A DNA stretch of 64,000 bases from the NCBI GenBank assembly GCA_001915545.1, contig MNQS01000135.1:1-64000 (forward strand). Direction: 5' to 3'. Positions 1-8,737 of the stretch are shown here, in pieces. The notes beneath the pieces are model-generated. The model did no database searches, was not told the DNA's origin, and saw only the letters and a list, made by a program, of their open reading frames with translations. The position numbers and the translations under genes were made by a program. This DNA comes from Bacteroides sp. 43_108. Its GTDB lineage: Bacteria > Bacteroidota > Bacteroidia > Bacteroidales > Bacteroidaceae. Each line of letters opens with the position of its first letter. Within the stretch, counting starts at the first letter, position 1.

Positions 1-133
1 GGAAAATGGGCAATAATAATGGCACATAAAGTGATTATACTCTATCGACTTTATATGCCATATTACTTTTTAGGGACATTTACTGAATATCCCTAAATAA
101 TGCAAATATAGAGAATTTTTCTTGCATAATGTA
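1..133. other. Gene-free left edge with two short hairpins
   Basis: No coding region is visible. An imperfect inverted repeat (arms 21-32 and 48-59, one mismatch) is followed by T-rich sequence and may terminate a gene outside the window. A second, perfect 8-bp inverted repeat has arms at 69-76 and 90-97. Confidence 0.4.
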
Positions 134-163
134 TTGCAGATAAGAAAGTAACGCCTATATTTG
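134..163 (+). promoter_or_regulatory. Bacteroidota-type promoter
   Basis: A TTG (134-136) and the −7 box TATATTTG (156-163) are separated by 19 bases, the expected spacing for the Bacteroidota housekeeping sigma factor. Transcription would start near 168-170. The first thing downstream is a terminator-like hairpin, not a gene. Confidence 0.6.
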
Positions 164-168
164 CATCG

Positions 169-267
169 TGTTTTTCATGGTATTAGATTTATTTTAAGGT
201 TAGTAAAGATTGCTTGTCGTGAGATAAGCAATCTTTTTGCGTTTTACCGGGTACCCCGGTAAAACGC
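169..267 (+). ncRNA. Candidate small RNA or attenuated leader with two hairpins
   Basis: Downstream of the promoter at 134-163 lies a perfect 11-bp stem (205-215 with 226-236) followed by a T tract, which looks like an intrinsic terminator and would give an RNA of about 70 nt. Directly after it comes a second perfect 12-bp stem (239-250 with 256-267, 5-nt loop). The next gene starts at 464, so this is either a short stand-alone RNA or an attenuated leader. No known RNA family was recognised. Confidence 0.35.
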
Positions 268-360
268 ATTTTGTTTATAGACACTTCCGAAGCATTGCTT
301 TTTAAGCGAAAAACACCATTACTTAGCAGGCACACCGGGCTTTCATTCGGACATATTTGC

Positions 361-368
361 TAAATTTG
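361..368 (+). promoter_or_regulatory. Possible −7 box ahead of the first gene
   Basis: TAAATTTG matches the TAnnTTTG consensus about 95 bases before the ATG at 464. No TTG lies at the −33 position, so this is a weak call. Confidence 0.3.
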
Positions 369-463
369 CACAAGACTTGCGAAACATCGGCACAGTCCGG
401 AGCAGGCCGTGGAGAAAGATTAATTTATTAAGCAAACATAACTGCACCAACAGAAAGAAAACT

Positions 464-1051
464 ATGGGAATGGACGTAACGGGCATCATGAGCGAAAACG
501 TTATCATCGCCGATGCATCATATCTGGACAAAGTGGCTTTTGACCTCACAGTGAATTTTGAACGTATGCTTGAAAGAAGAATACAGAAAGCTGATCTGTG
601 CCGATGGCTCGACTGCGTGGCTCTGGATGGAGGTATCGAACCGGGCGACAACAAGATTCAGGTGATATTCATTTATGACGGCAACGGCGGACAACTGGAC
701 AATTTCAATCCGTCGAACTTGGAAAAGGATATAAACGGCATGGCGTTCAAGGACAATCTCGGAGAGTTCATGATGGCGGCCTACCCCGTGGCAAAAGATG
801 TTACGGACATGGGACGTTTCTTCGTAGAGACCCTTAAGGTCACAGGCGACTGCAAGGAAACAAAGAACATAATGGTTGTGGCCGACATTGAGAAATACGG
901 CAACGAGGTGAAGGAGGCTCTAGGAAAAATCAAGCACAAGGAAAAGACTCTCTTCGCCATGGAGCCTCAGACGGGCTCGGGATTCTGCCAGGAAATACTG
1001 GGCTACTCACTGATGAACGCACTGGGCATCAGGGGCGACGAGCTGAAATGA
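464..1051 (+). CDS. Conserved Bacteroidales protein, probably DUF6621 family
   Basis: A soluble protein of 195 residues with no signal peptide or membrane segment. The reading frame stays open back to 377, but the ATG at 464 is preferred: an A-rich stretch precedes it, and the upstream residues are basic and unlike the rest. The segment with DLTVNFERM, then RWLDCVALDGG and the later FIYD, resembles a family found almost only in Bacteroidales (I recall it as DUF6621). Its function is unknown. It stands alone, upstream of the antiporter and separated from it by 165 bases. Confidence 0.65.
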   Translation: MGMDVTGIMSENVIIADASYLDKVAFDLTVNFERMLERRIQKADLCRWLDCVALDGGIEPGDNKIQVIFIYDGNGGQLDNFNPSNLEKDINGMAFKDNLGEFMMAAYPVAKDVTDMGRFFVETLKVTGDCKETKNIMVVADIEKYGNEVKEALGKIKHKEKTLFAMEPQTGSGFCQEILGYSLMNALGIRGDELK

Positions 1052-1216
1052 CAATATAGGCCGGAAAAGGGAAAAAGAGATGGATGCGGCGTACTGACGC
1101 TACAAAGGGTGATGGAAAGCATGTGTGCCTGACGAACGGCAGACAACCGCAAACAACAAACACAAACAAGCCGGTGCAGACGGCATCGACAACTGAATAA
1201 AGAAAACGAAACGAGT

Positions 1217-3463
1217 ATGCTTCAGGATTTATGCGTCATAATGCTTACGGCGGGAGTGACGAGCTTGCTGTTCAAGCTGTTCAAACAGCCGGTGGTACTG
1301 GGTTATATTGTTGCAGGACTTTTTGCCGGTCCTTATGTTTGCGGCGAATCGTGGATTTCGAACATCAGCAGCGTTGACACATGGGGACAGATAGGTGTGC
1401 TGTTCCTGCTGTTTGCCTTGGGACTGGAATTCAGCTTCAAGAAACTGCTGCAGGTGGGAAGCACAGCCATTATAGCTACTGCAACCATCGTTATAGGCAT
1501 GATGTCGCTGGGATTCACGGCCGGGCGACTGCTGGGATGGGACGAAATGAACTCCATATTTCTGGGCGCGATGCTGTGCATGTCGTCAACAACCATCGTT
1601 TTCAAGGCTCTTGAGGATTTGGGACTGAGCAACCGCAACTTTGCAAAGATTTGTTTCAGCATACTTATCGTGGAGGACTTGTTTGCCGTACTGCTCATGG
1701 TACTGTTGTCGTCTATCGCAGTGAAACAGAGCTTCGAAGGTGCTGAAATGCTAGGACAGCTGGCAAAACTGGTGGCATACATAGTGATATGGTTTGTCGT
1801 AGGAATAGCAGTAATACCGTCTTTCCTTAAGAAATTCAAGAAACATCTCAACGACGAGACGATGACCATACTGTCTGTGGGCATGTGTCTGGGCATGGTG
1901 ATGCTGGCAGTGAGCGCTGGATTCAGCTCGGCACTGGGTGCATTCGTCATGGGCTCCGTGCTGGCAGAAACGGTTGAAGCAGAAAGAATTGAGAAACTCG
2001 TAAAACCTATCAAGGACATGTTCGGTGCGATATTCTTCGTATCGGTGGGCATGATGATAAATCCGCAGACACTGGCTCAGCACTGGTTGCCGATAACGAT
2101 AATTACGGTCATTGTGATTGTAGGCCAGATTGTATTTGCTTCGCTCGGTACACTGCTTTCGGGACAGTCGCTCAAAGTATCGATGCAGACGGGATTCACT
2201 CTTGTACAGATAGGAGAATTTGCCTTCATCATTGCTTCGCTGGGGCAGTCGCTCAAGGTAACGGAATCGTATCTCTACCCTATTGTCGTGGCTGTGTCGG
2301 TGATAACAACCTTCCTCACTCCTTACATTATCAAGATGTCTACACCGGCATACGAGTTTGTGGACAGCCACATGAGCAACGGCGTAAGGCTTTTCATTGA
2401 AAACTACAGCAAGAACAGGAACTCGGTTTCGATGGAAGGCAACTGGAAGAAACTGCTGAAGAAAGTGAGCCAGACCTTGGTTATTTACAGCATAATCCTG
2501 ATGTTTGTGAACGTGACGTTCTTCAAGTTCATATTCCCTCTTATGACGGACACATTGAGCGAAATTGCACCAGAATGGGCCATTCAGCTGATAGGACTGG
2601 GATTGCTGTTGACATTCTCGTCGCCTTTCATATACATCATAGCAACGAAACACAGGAAGAGCCAGGAAGCCAGAAGTATATGGAGCAACGGCGGATTTGA
2701 CAAGGGATGGCTGGTAGGACTGAATCTGACAAGAATCATCGTATGCGTGGCTTTCGTGTCGTACGGCATAACAAAAATATTCGACTTCACATCTGCATTC
2801 ATCGTCGGCATAGCAGTATTGCTGGTGCTGAGCATAATGTTATCAAGACGAGTGAAAAAGCGTTCGTCACAGCTGGAGGATGAATTCAACAGGAACCTTT
2901 CGGCAAGAGAGGTGCTGATGAAGGGCAACAGTGCCATGCACCAGGACTTCATGGAATCGCTGCAGCCTTACGACCTGCATATTGCAGACTTCACAGTTCC
3001 GGCAAAATCGGATATGTGCGGAAAGAAGCTCAAATCGCTGGGTATAAGAAACAACACGGGCGCAAGCATCGTAAGAATCATACGCGGAGGTATGAAGATA
3101 AACATTCCGGGGGGAAACGAAAGTATTTATCCAGGGGACAGGATTGTGGCTGCCGGTTCGGACGAACAGATTGACAAACTGCAGAAAATGATGGATTCGG
3201 TTTCGCAGGAACACAAGGACGATGAAGGAAGCACGGTCGTTACATTGGAAAAATTTACATTGCGTGAAGACTGCAAGCTTGCAGGAAAGACCATTGCACA
3301 GTCGGCCATCAGAGAAGAGGCCAACTGTCTGGTACTGGGTATAGAACACGAAGCGCGCTACATAATGAATCCTGATTCGTCTGTAGAAATGAAGGGAGGC
3401 GACACTATAATCGTCGCCGGCGAAAAGAAAGCCATACGCCTATTCGTCAAGAGCATGGCCTGA
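1217..3463 (+). CDS. CPA2-family cation:proton antiporter with TrkA-C domains
   Basis: A 748-residue inner-membrane protein. Residues about 1-395 form the Na+/H+ exchanger fold seen in KefB/KefC-type CPA2 transporters (PVVLGYIVAGLFAGP near the start, LFLLFALGLEF near residue 65). A second hydrophobic block at about 420-545 has several membrane helices. The C-terminus carries two TrkA-C-like cytoplasmic modules (about 588-670 and 675-748) that in relatives bind ligands and gate transport. There is no Rossmann TrkA-N domain, unlike E. coli KefC. The likely role is K+ or Na+/H+ exchange in pH or osmotic balance; the ion cannot be read from sequence. The last 24 bases overlap the convergent MscS gene. 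Confidence 0.88.
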   Translation: MLQDLCVIMLTAGVTSLLFKLFKQPVVLGYIVAGLFAGPYVCGESWISNISSVDTWGQIGVLFLLFALGLEFSFKKLLQVGSTAIIATATIVIGMMSLGFTAGRLLGWDEMNSIFLGAMLCMSSTTIVFKALEDLGLSNRNFAKICFSILIVEDLFAVLLMVLLSSIAVKQSFEGAEMLGQLAKLVAYIVIWFVVGIAVIPSFLKKFKKHLNDETMTILSVGMCLGMVMLAVSAGFSSALGAFVMGSVLAETVEAERIEKLVKPIKDMFGAIFFVSVGMMINPQTLAQHWLPITIITVIVIVGQIVFASLGTLLSGQSLKVSMQTGFTLVQIGEFAFIIASLGQSLKVTESYLYPIVVAVSVITTFLTPYIIKMSTPAYEFVDSHMSNGVRLFIENYSKNRNSVSMEGNWKKLLKKVSQTLVIYSIILMFVNVTFFKFIFPLMTDTLSEIAPEWAIQLIGLGLLLTFSSPFIYIIATKHRKSQEARSIWSNGGFDKGWLVGLNLTRIIVCVAFVSYGITKIFDFTSAFIVGIAVLLVLSIMLSRRVKKRSSQLEDEFNRNLSAREVLMKGNSAMHQDFMESLQPYDLHIADFTVPAKSDMCGKKLKSLGIRNNTGASIVRIIRGGMKINIPGGNESIYPGDRIVAAGSDEQIDKLQKMMDSVSQEHKDDEGSTVVTLEKFTLREDCKLAGKTIAQSAIREEANCLVLGIEHEARYIMNPDSSVEMKGGDTIIVAGEKKAIRLFVKSMA

Positions 3464-4657
3464 GAAACCGTGTTCCTGAAGGTCGGCGCCCGACGGACGC
3501 TGGAAAGCACGAAGTCCGAAGGCAGGAAGCATGGCTATTAGATGGTCGAAAATTGCTCCCTGGATGGATTCGTAGACAAGCCATTCTGTGTTGCTGGTGA
3601 AGCAGTATATCTCAACCGGAAGTCCTTCGGATGTAGGCTGAAGAACTCGCACCATACGCATGAAATCCTGATTGATGTCCTTACGGTTGCAGATATAATC
3701 AAGCGCATATCTGCGGAATACATAAAGGTTCACCACTCCATCGCTATCTTCCATCTTATCTGCGGAATAAAGTCCTTTTGATGCAAGCGAGCGCAGTTCT
3801 TCTTCGGAGCAGAAATGAACTGTCGTAATATCAATGTTTATGTATCGCTTGATCCGACGGCCTCCGCTCTCGTGCATGCCGCGCCAGTTTTGGAAAGAAT
3901 CGCTCACAAGCGCGTAGGCCGGTATGGTAGTGATTGTCTTGTCGAAGTTCTGCACTTTCACTGTTGTAAGCGAAACCTCTGTTACATAACCATTGGCTCC
4001 GTACTTGTTCATCGTTATCCAGTCGCCAGGATGTAGCATATCGTTGACGGTAAGCTGTATGCCTGCAACAAGTCCAAGAAGACTGTCCTTGAATATCAAC
4101 ATTAGCACTGCTGCAGAAGCACCAAGACCTGCAAGAATGCGCGTGGCATCCTTATCGATAAGTATGCTGACTATGATTATTATGCCGACAGCTATTGCCA
4201 GCAGACTTATCATCTGGTAAACACCTTTCAGAGGACGGTTGCGCAACACTTCATGCTCATTTGAAATCTCATAGAGCGTATTCAGGAAAGTATTTATGAG
4301 CATGATAGAGGCAACGACCATATATACGAGACAGGCTTTCAAAAGTATGACCAAGACCATCGTACCTTCATCGAAGACTGTAGGAAGGAAAATATACCAA
4401 ACTATTGGAGGTATTGTTCGTGAAAAGGCCATCATCATCCGTTCGTTGAAAATGTAGTCGTCCCATTTCACACGTGTGCGCGCCGTTATTTTCTGAACGA
4501 GCGGTACCAGTACATGTCTGAAAAGTTTAGTCAACACGAACGACAAAATCAGTACGCCCAATATGATCATCAACTGGATGCCCAATGATCTTGTATCACT
4601 TAAAAAGCCCATCTTATGGAAGAACTCCATAAGACTTTCATTTATAATATCCATCAA
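3440..4657 (-). CDS. MscS-family mechanosensitive ion channel (YbdG-like)
   Basis: A 405-residue membrane protein. Several N-terminal helices are followed by the pore-lining helix and MscS core (ATRILAGLGASAAVLMLIF from about residue 169, then GIQLTVNDMLHPGDWI) and the beta domain with TTIPAYALVSDSFQNW. The size and the NWRGMHESGGRRIKR stretch point to the YbdG/medium-length branch of the MscS family. It probably releases solutes on hypo-osmotic shock. The gene ends in TAG inside the 3' end of the antiporter, a tail-to-tail overlap of 24 bases. Confidence 0.88.
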   Translation of the reverse strand: MMDIINESLMEFFHKMGFLSDTRSLGIQLMIILGVLILSFVLTKLFRHVLVPLVQKITARTRVKWDDYIFNERMMMAFSRTIPPIVWYIFLPTVFDEGTMVLVILLKACLVYMVVASIMLINTFLNTLYEISNEHEVLRNRPLKGVYQMISLLAIAVGIIIIVSILIDKDATRILAGLGASAAVLMLIFKDSLLGLVAGIQLTVNDMLHPGDWITMNKYGANGYVTEVSLTTVKVQNFDKTITTIPAYALVSDSFQNWRGMHESGGRRIKRYINIDITTVHFCSEEELRSLASKGLYSADKMEDSDGVVNLYVFRRYALDYICNRKDINQDFMRMVRVLQPTSEGLPVEIYCFTSNTEWLVYESIQGAIFDHLIAMLPAFGLRAFQRPSGADLQEHGFSGHALDE

Positions 4658-4741
4658 ACGGTATATATTAATGTCACGTATATACTATATATATAACTCT
4701 GAAAAGCAATACTGAGAAAACACAAACAAGAGAATGCTTTC

Positions 4742-5383
4742 TCAAGCAAGATAGTCAGGAGAAAGAGCATCGAGTATTGCAACATGAGGATATGCTTCGA
4801 ACTCGGCACGAGTAGTGTTGCCTGTAGTCACAGCCGCAAAATCAACTCCTGCATTCTTTGCAGCCTCAGCATCTATTGTGCTGTCACCGCAATAGAGAAC
4901 CTCGCTCTTATCTACCCCGAAATGCGAACAAGCATTCAATATGCCATAAGGAGCAGGTTTAGGGGCCTGTACCTCTTCTATCCCTATCACATGGTCAACA
5001 GTATTTTCAAGTCCATTGAGCCTCAACGTTTTCCAGATTACATCCGACTGTTTGGTACTTACTATGCCTATACGTATATCTTCCGTACGCGAACGCAGCA
5101 TTGCTTCCGCACCAGGAATAAAATGCGTGCGCTCTGCCACCTGCGGACGGCACAGCTGACGGTACTCCAAACGTAAATCATGGCAGAAGGCAGGATCAGA
5201 AACTCCTGTAAGATACTCGAAAGCGTCTTCAAGCACCATGCCTATGGTAGACCGGCACTGGTTGTCGGTACAGGATGTATAGCCGTGGCGATGAAGAATG
5301 GTTTGAAAACATTCCACAATCCACGCGCTTCCGTCAGCCAGCGTCAAATCGAAGTCAAAAAGATAAACCTTGTATTTCTTCAT
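4742..5383 (-). CDS. HAD-superfamily hydrolase (phosphoglycolate phosphatase-like)
   Basis: 213 residues. HAD motif I is FDFDLTLAD with the nucleophile and acid/base at D10 and D12. Motif II is near VSTKQSD, the motif III lysine sits in APKPAP, and motif IV is CGDSTIDAEAAKNAG. The alpha-helical cap between residues 15 and 85 places it in the Gph/PGP subgroup. The substrate is probably a small sugar phosphate or phosphoglycolate. It starts 5 bases after the stop of the nitroreductase gene, so the two are almost certainly co-transcribed. Confidence 0.87.
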   Translation of the reverse strand: MKKYKVYLFDFDLTLADGSAWIVECFQTILHRHGYTSCTDNQCRSTIGMVLEDAFEYLTGVSDPAFCHDLRLEYRQLCRPQVAERTHFIPGAEAMLRSRTEDIRIGIVSTKQSDVIWKTLRLNGLENTVDHVIGIEEVQAPKPAPYGILNACSHFGVDKSEVLYCGDSTIDAEAAKNAGVDFAAVTTGNTTRAEFEAYPHVAILDALSPDYLA

Positions 5384-5388
5384 CGGCC

Positions 5389-5910
5389 TTACTTGATGAA
5401 ATGAACATAATCGGCCTTGCGAGGTTTTGCTACAGGAAGTTCTGTTGCAGGATAGCCCAAGATGCAGTGGCCGATACCGATATATTCGCCTTCAAGTCCC
5501 CACTCTTTCAGAAGCGCCTTGCCTTCTTCGCTATCGAACTCTTCCTTGGCGCGATGTATCCAGCATGAACCAAGACCGAGCGAGTGTGCGACGTTGAGCA
5601 TGTTGCCCATAACAAGCGTTCCATCATAAACAGCTGTAGGACGATTCTTATCGGCAAGAACGACCAGCACAACCGGGGCACCGTAGAACGGATCGGAAGA
5701 TGTCCCCATAATGGAAGCATTCATACGTGAAAGATGGTCGCGGACCTTCTTATTGACAACAGCCACAATCACCGGCGACTGCATATTCATGCCCGTAGGA
5801 GCATAAGTTCCAGCTTTCACAACTTCTTCTATAAGTTCCATAGGAACCATATCCGGCTTATACGCTTTGACACTGCGTCTGGATATCATATTTTCAATTA
5901 CTGCATTCAT
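5389..5910 (-). CDS. Nitroreductase-family FMN oxidoreductase
   Basis: 173 residues with the family hallmarks: the FMN phosphate-binding SRRSVKAY at the N-terminus (about residues 10-17), GTYAPTGMNMQSP near residue 35, GNMLNVAHSLGLGSCWI near 102, and the C-terminal GIGHCILGYPA. It would reduce nitro-aromatics, quinones or enones with NAD(P)H; the physiological substrate is unknown. It is the first gene of a two-gene unit with the HAD hydrolase. Confidence 0.9.
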   Translation of the reverse strand: MNAVIENMISRRSVKAYKPDMVPMELIEEVVKAGTYAPTGMNMQSPVIVAVVNKKVRDHLSRMNASIMGTSSDPFYGAPVVLVVLADKNRPTAVYDGTLVMGNMLNVAHSLGLGSCWIHRAKEEFDSEEGKALLKEWGLEGEYIGIGHCILGYPATELPVAKPRKADYVHFIK

Positions 5911-5942
5911 ATTTTTCTTATTGTTTCTATTTTACATAAAAA

Positions 5943-5986
5943 AGGTTGATTCCAGGATTTTCTGAAAAGCCTTACGGAATCAACCT
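5943..5986 (-). terminator. Terminator of the DUF4831 gene
   Basis: A perfect 11-bp stem (5943-5953 with 5976-5986) is followed on the minus strand by a run of T residues. It lies just after the stop at 6004 and before the nitroreductase start, separating the two units. Confidence 0.75.
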
Positions 5987-6003
5987 CTTATATTTCATTG
6001 TTA

Positions 6004-7053
6004 TTACTGATCTATCTTGAGCAAACCTCCTGTTACGGTACTGAACGTCACCTTAGTCGTTGCATTCTTGTTGAAAAGCGCTGACATCAGAACATCCTCT
6101 GCTCCAAACTGTCCGAAAGGCAGATCCTCGCTGTAAATGGTAGAAGACGAATTGAAAAGTTTCACCTCTGCCATTCCAGGCATGTTGTAGACAACTCCTT
6201 CAATCTTGCGTTTCTTCTTCTCTTCTTCGGTTGGAACCGGAACAGAATGCAGATTCTTCACACTGACATAATACGGTTCACCAGAAAGGTCGTCATTGTC
6301 AACCAGACCGAGTTTTGAAGAAAAACGGAAAGCAACTTCTTTCTCAACATCAGCATCAGGTGCCAAAGTAAATGTTTCGACAACAGACTCCTGCTCCGTC
6401 TTTCCGGTGAAAAGCTGCATCAATGCCTTTTCCTGCTCATCGAGCGACTGCAGAACAATCTGCAGCGAATTGCCGTCCTTTGGCATTGCATCAGCCTCAC
6501 CGCGTGTGATGCTGTTCTTGCTTTCGCGTACTGCATAAATCTCGCCGGCGGTCAGTTCCGCCATCTTCGATCTGGAATTGGCAGACAATATTTCTTCTGT
6601 AAGATACTTTCTTCCACTGAGCTTGTTAACAACCGGTGCAGGAACCTCAACAGCATCAGATGCCACATTCGCCTCTGCATTTATACCTTTGATCAGTCCC
6701 TCGTCAGAGAGTCTCACAAATGGAGCAATAGACTTGTCCTTCAGTTTAATGGTATAAACCTTATTCATGTCGGGCACTCCGTATGTAGAAACCTTTATAG
6801 ACTTGATTTCCCATTTCACCTCAGCCTCTGTCTTAACATTGTTAAGATGCAGATAGCGCTCAGCATATCTGCCGAACTCACCAGGAGTGAATGTAGTCTT
6901 GGTCGCAACGACCTGAATCTTCAAAGCTGTTTTAGGAAGGGCATAATTGACGCCCTCTGCTACAACACCGGGATTGAATTTTTCCACTTTTGTCTGGGCT
7001 TCAATTCCAGAAAACGAAGCCAGCAGAGCCAAGAAAAAATATACTCTCTTCAT
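6004..7053 (-). CDS. DUF4831 family secreted protein
   Basis: 349 residues. A signal peptide (KRVYFFLALLASFSGIEAQ) suggests export to the periplasm or cell surface. The body matches my recollection of the DUF4831 family, common in Bacteroides and Prevotella and of unknown function, with the usual ending of mostly beta-rich sequence. No catalytic motif is visible. It is a single-gene unit with its own terminator at 5943-5986. It could be a small envelope accessory protein, but nothing in the neighbourhood defines its role. Confidence 0.75.
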   Translation of the reverse strand: MKRVYFFLALLASFSGIEAQTKVEKFNPGVVAEGVNYALPKTALKIQVVATKTTFTPGEFGRYAERYLHLNNVKTEAEVKWEIKSIKVSTYGVPDMNKVYTIKLKDKSIAPFVRLSDEGLIKGINAEANVASDAVEVPAPVVNKLSGRKYLTEEILSANSRSKMAELTAGEIYAVRESKNSITRGEADAMPKDGNSLQIVLQSLDEQEKALMQLFTGKTEQESVVETFTLAPDADVEKEVAFRFSSKLGLVDNDDLSGEPYYVSVKNLHSVPVPTEEEKKKRKIEGVVYNMPGMAEVKLFNSSSTIYSEDLPFGQFGAEDVLMSALFNKNATTKVTFSTVTGGLLKIDQ

Positions 7054-7122
7054 TATAAGATAAAAAGTAAATTACTACAAATCAACATCTGCAAGAATGC
7101 ACATTGAAATACACTCTCGCAA

Positions 7123-8637
7123 TTAATGATTTCTCAACATTCTGTAAGCCTTAGGGATGCACTCAACGATATCGCTGGCCATAACTCCTTCTTCCGACAG
7201 TTCTTCAGCCGCAATATCTCCGGCCAGGCCATGCAGATATACTCCAAGACGGCATGCGTCTTCCTGAGAATAATCCTGAGCAAGCAATGACAGAATAATG
7301 CCTGTAAGCACATCACCGCTTCCGGCTGTAGCCATACCAGGATTACCTGTAGTATTGAAATAGCACTTGCCTTCAGGTGTCACAACGATTGAGTATGCAC
7401 CCTTAATGATGATGTATATCTGCTGATGCACAGCCAATTCGCGCGTACGTTCGAGTTCCTCAAAACTATTTCGCGTTGTACTTATCAGTCCAAACAATTC
7501 CTTCTTATGAGGCGTCAGAATAGACTTCTTTGGAAGCTGCTGTATCCAACCTCTATGCGAACCGAGAATATTCAGACCGTCAGCATCAATCACGATAGGC
7601 GATTTTGTCAGCCTTATCTGTTCGATGAACGCCTGCACCGTGTCCGAAGAAGTTCCTATGCCTGGACCTATACCAAGCGCATCGAAACCTCCTGCATCAA
7701 AAGGTGTGGAGAAGCAATCGCTGTTCGGATCTATATGAAGCACTGCTTCTGGCACTGTTGTCTGAAGAATGCTCACATTATAAAATGGAGTATGCACAGT
7801 CAATTTGCCTGCACCGGCACGCATGCATGCTCTCGACGCCAATATTGCAGCACCGGCCATAGCCGAACGTCCTGCAACGAGTGCGGCGTGCCCCATGCTT
7901 CCCTTATGTGCAAATTTTGATCTTTTCTTGAGCAACCGGGCCATTTCGTCGCGTTCTGTGACGAAATACGAGGTTGAAGTAGATGTGGTTTCCGGGTCTT
8001 TCACGCCGATATCCAGCACTTCCCATTCCCCGACATACTGCTCGTTGTCTGGAAAGAAAAACGCCAACTTAGGGAACTGGAACGTGAAGGTATAGTCAGC
8101 CCTCACCACATGATTCATGAAATTATAAGAGTTGTCCTCACACATGAGGCCCGAAGGAACATCTATCGATACGACCGTTGAATGGGAAGAATTGATGTAC
8201 TTCACAACCGAAGCAAATCCTCCGTTCAAAGGACGCGATATACCAGTACCGAAAAGTCCGTCCACAACAAGATCGCCGCGATCAAGCGTAGGAGGGACAA
8301 ATTGAGAAGTCACTTCTGTCATTTCCAATCCTGGACATTCAGCCAACCTCTCCTTATTCTTCTGACAATCAGGTGACAAACTTCCATTTATGTTGAAAAG
8401 GAATACCGAAACCTTGTAGCCCGACTGTGAAAGCATACGGGCTACAGCCAACGCATCACCGCCGTTGTTGCCCGAACCAGCAAAAATCTTAACAGGTGTA
8501 TCCTTGCCCCAACGCTCCATAATCTTTGAAGCAAAGGCACTGGATGCACGCTCCATCAGTTCGATGGATTCCATAGACCCGCTCTCGATAGTGAAAGCAT
8601 CGGCCTCTCTCATTTGTGCTGCTGATAAAATCTTCAT
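7123..8637 (-). CDS. nnr: Bifunctional NAD(P)H-hydrate repair enzyme (epimerase and ADP/ATP-dependent dehydratase)
   Basis: 504 residues. The N-terminal YjeF_N domain (about 1-215) epimerises R- and S-NAD(P)HX, with FAGSGNNGGDALAVAR as its nucleotide-binding loop. The C-terminal ribokinase-like domain (about 225-500) dehydrates S-NAD(P)HX, with GIGPGIG and NPGMATAGSGDVLTG as phosphate and catalytic motifs. The frame is open to 8682, but the start at 8637 (MKILSAAQMREAD) is where YjeF homologues begin. A −7 box on the same strand at 8642-8649 ends five bases from this ATG, so the mRNA may be leaderless. The gene is divergent from hpt. Confidence 0.92.
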   Translation of the reverse strand: MKILSAAQMREADAFTIESGSMESIELMERASSAFASKIMERWGKDTPVKIFAGSGNNGGDALAVARMLSQSGYKVSVFLFNINGSLSPDCQKNKERLAECPGLEMTEVTSQFVPPTLDRGDLVVDGLFGTGISRPLNGGFASVVKYINSSHSTVVSIDVPSGLMCEDNSYNFMNHVVRADYTFTFQFPKLAFFFPDNEQYVGEWEVLDIGVKDPETTSTSTSYFVTERDEMARLLKKRSKFAHKGSMGHAALVAGRSAMAGAAILASRACMRAGAGKLTVHTPFYNVSILQTTVPEAVLHIDPNSDCFSTPFDAGGFDALGIGPGIGTSSDTVQAFIEQIRLTKSPIVIDADGLNILGSHRGWIQQLPKKSILTPHKKELFGLISTTRNSFEELERTRELAVHQQIYIIIKGAYSIVVTPEGKCYFNTTGNPGMATAGSGDVLTGIILSLLAQDYSQEDACRLGVYLHGLAGDIAAEELSEEGVMASDIVECIPKAYRMLRNH

Positions 8638-8641
8638 GTTG

Positions 8642-8649
8642 CAAAAATA
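8642..8649 (-). promoter_or_regulatory. −7 box of nnr, abutting its start codon
   Basis: On the minus strand this reads TATTTTTG, matching TAnnTTTG. A TTTG lies upstream at 8673-8676 with a longer than usual spacer of 23. The predicted transcription start falls on or next to the ATG at 8637. Confidence 0.45.
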
Positions 8650-8691
8650 ACAAAACGAACCCATTATTATGCCAAACTCCATACAAAACCG

Positions 8692-8699
8692 TATATTTG
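8692..8699 (+). promoter_or_regulatory. −7 box of hpt
   Basis: TATATTTG lies 38 bases before the hpt ATG. No TTG is seen at the expected −33 distance. Confidence 0.5.
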
Positions 8700-8737
8700 C
8701 ACGGTTTTTTTCACATTATTGACGTCTTTACAATAGA

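Noticed and set aside
1751..2653. A 300-codon minus-strand frame in the antiporter gene
   Set aside because: Shadow of the antiporter; the composition (Arg, His, Tyr, Cys rich) is typical of an out-of-frame translation.
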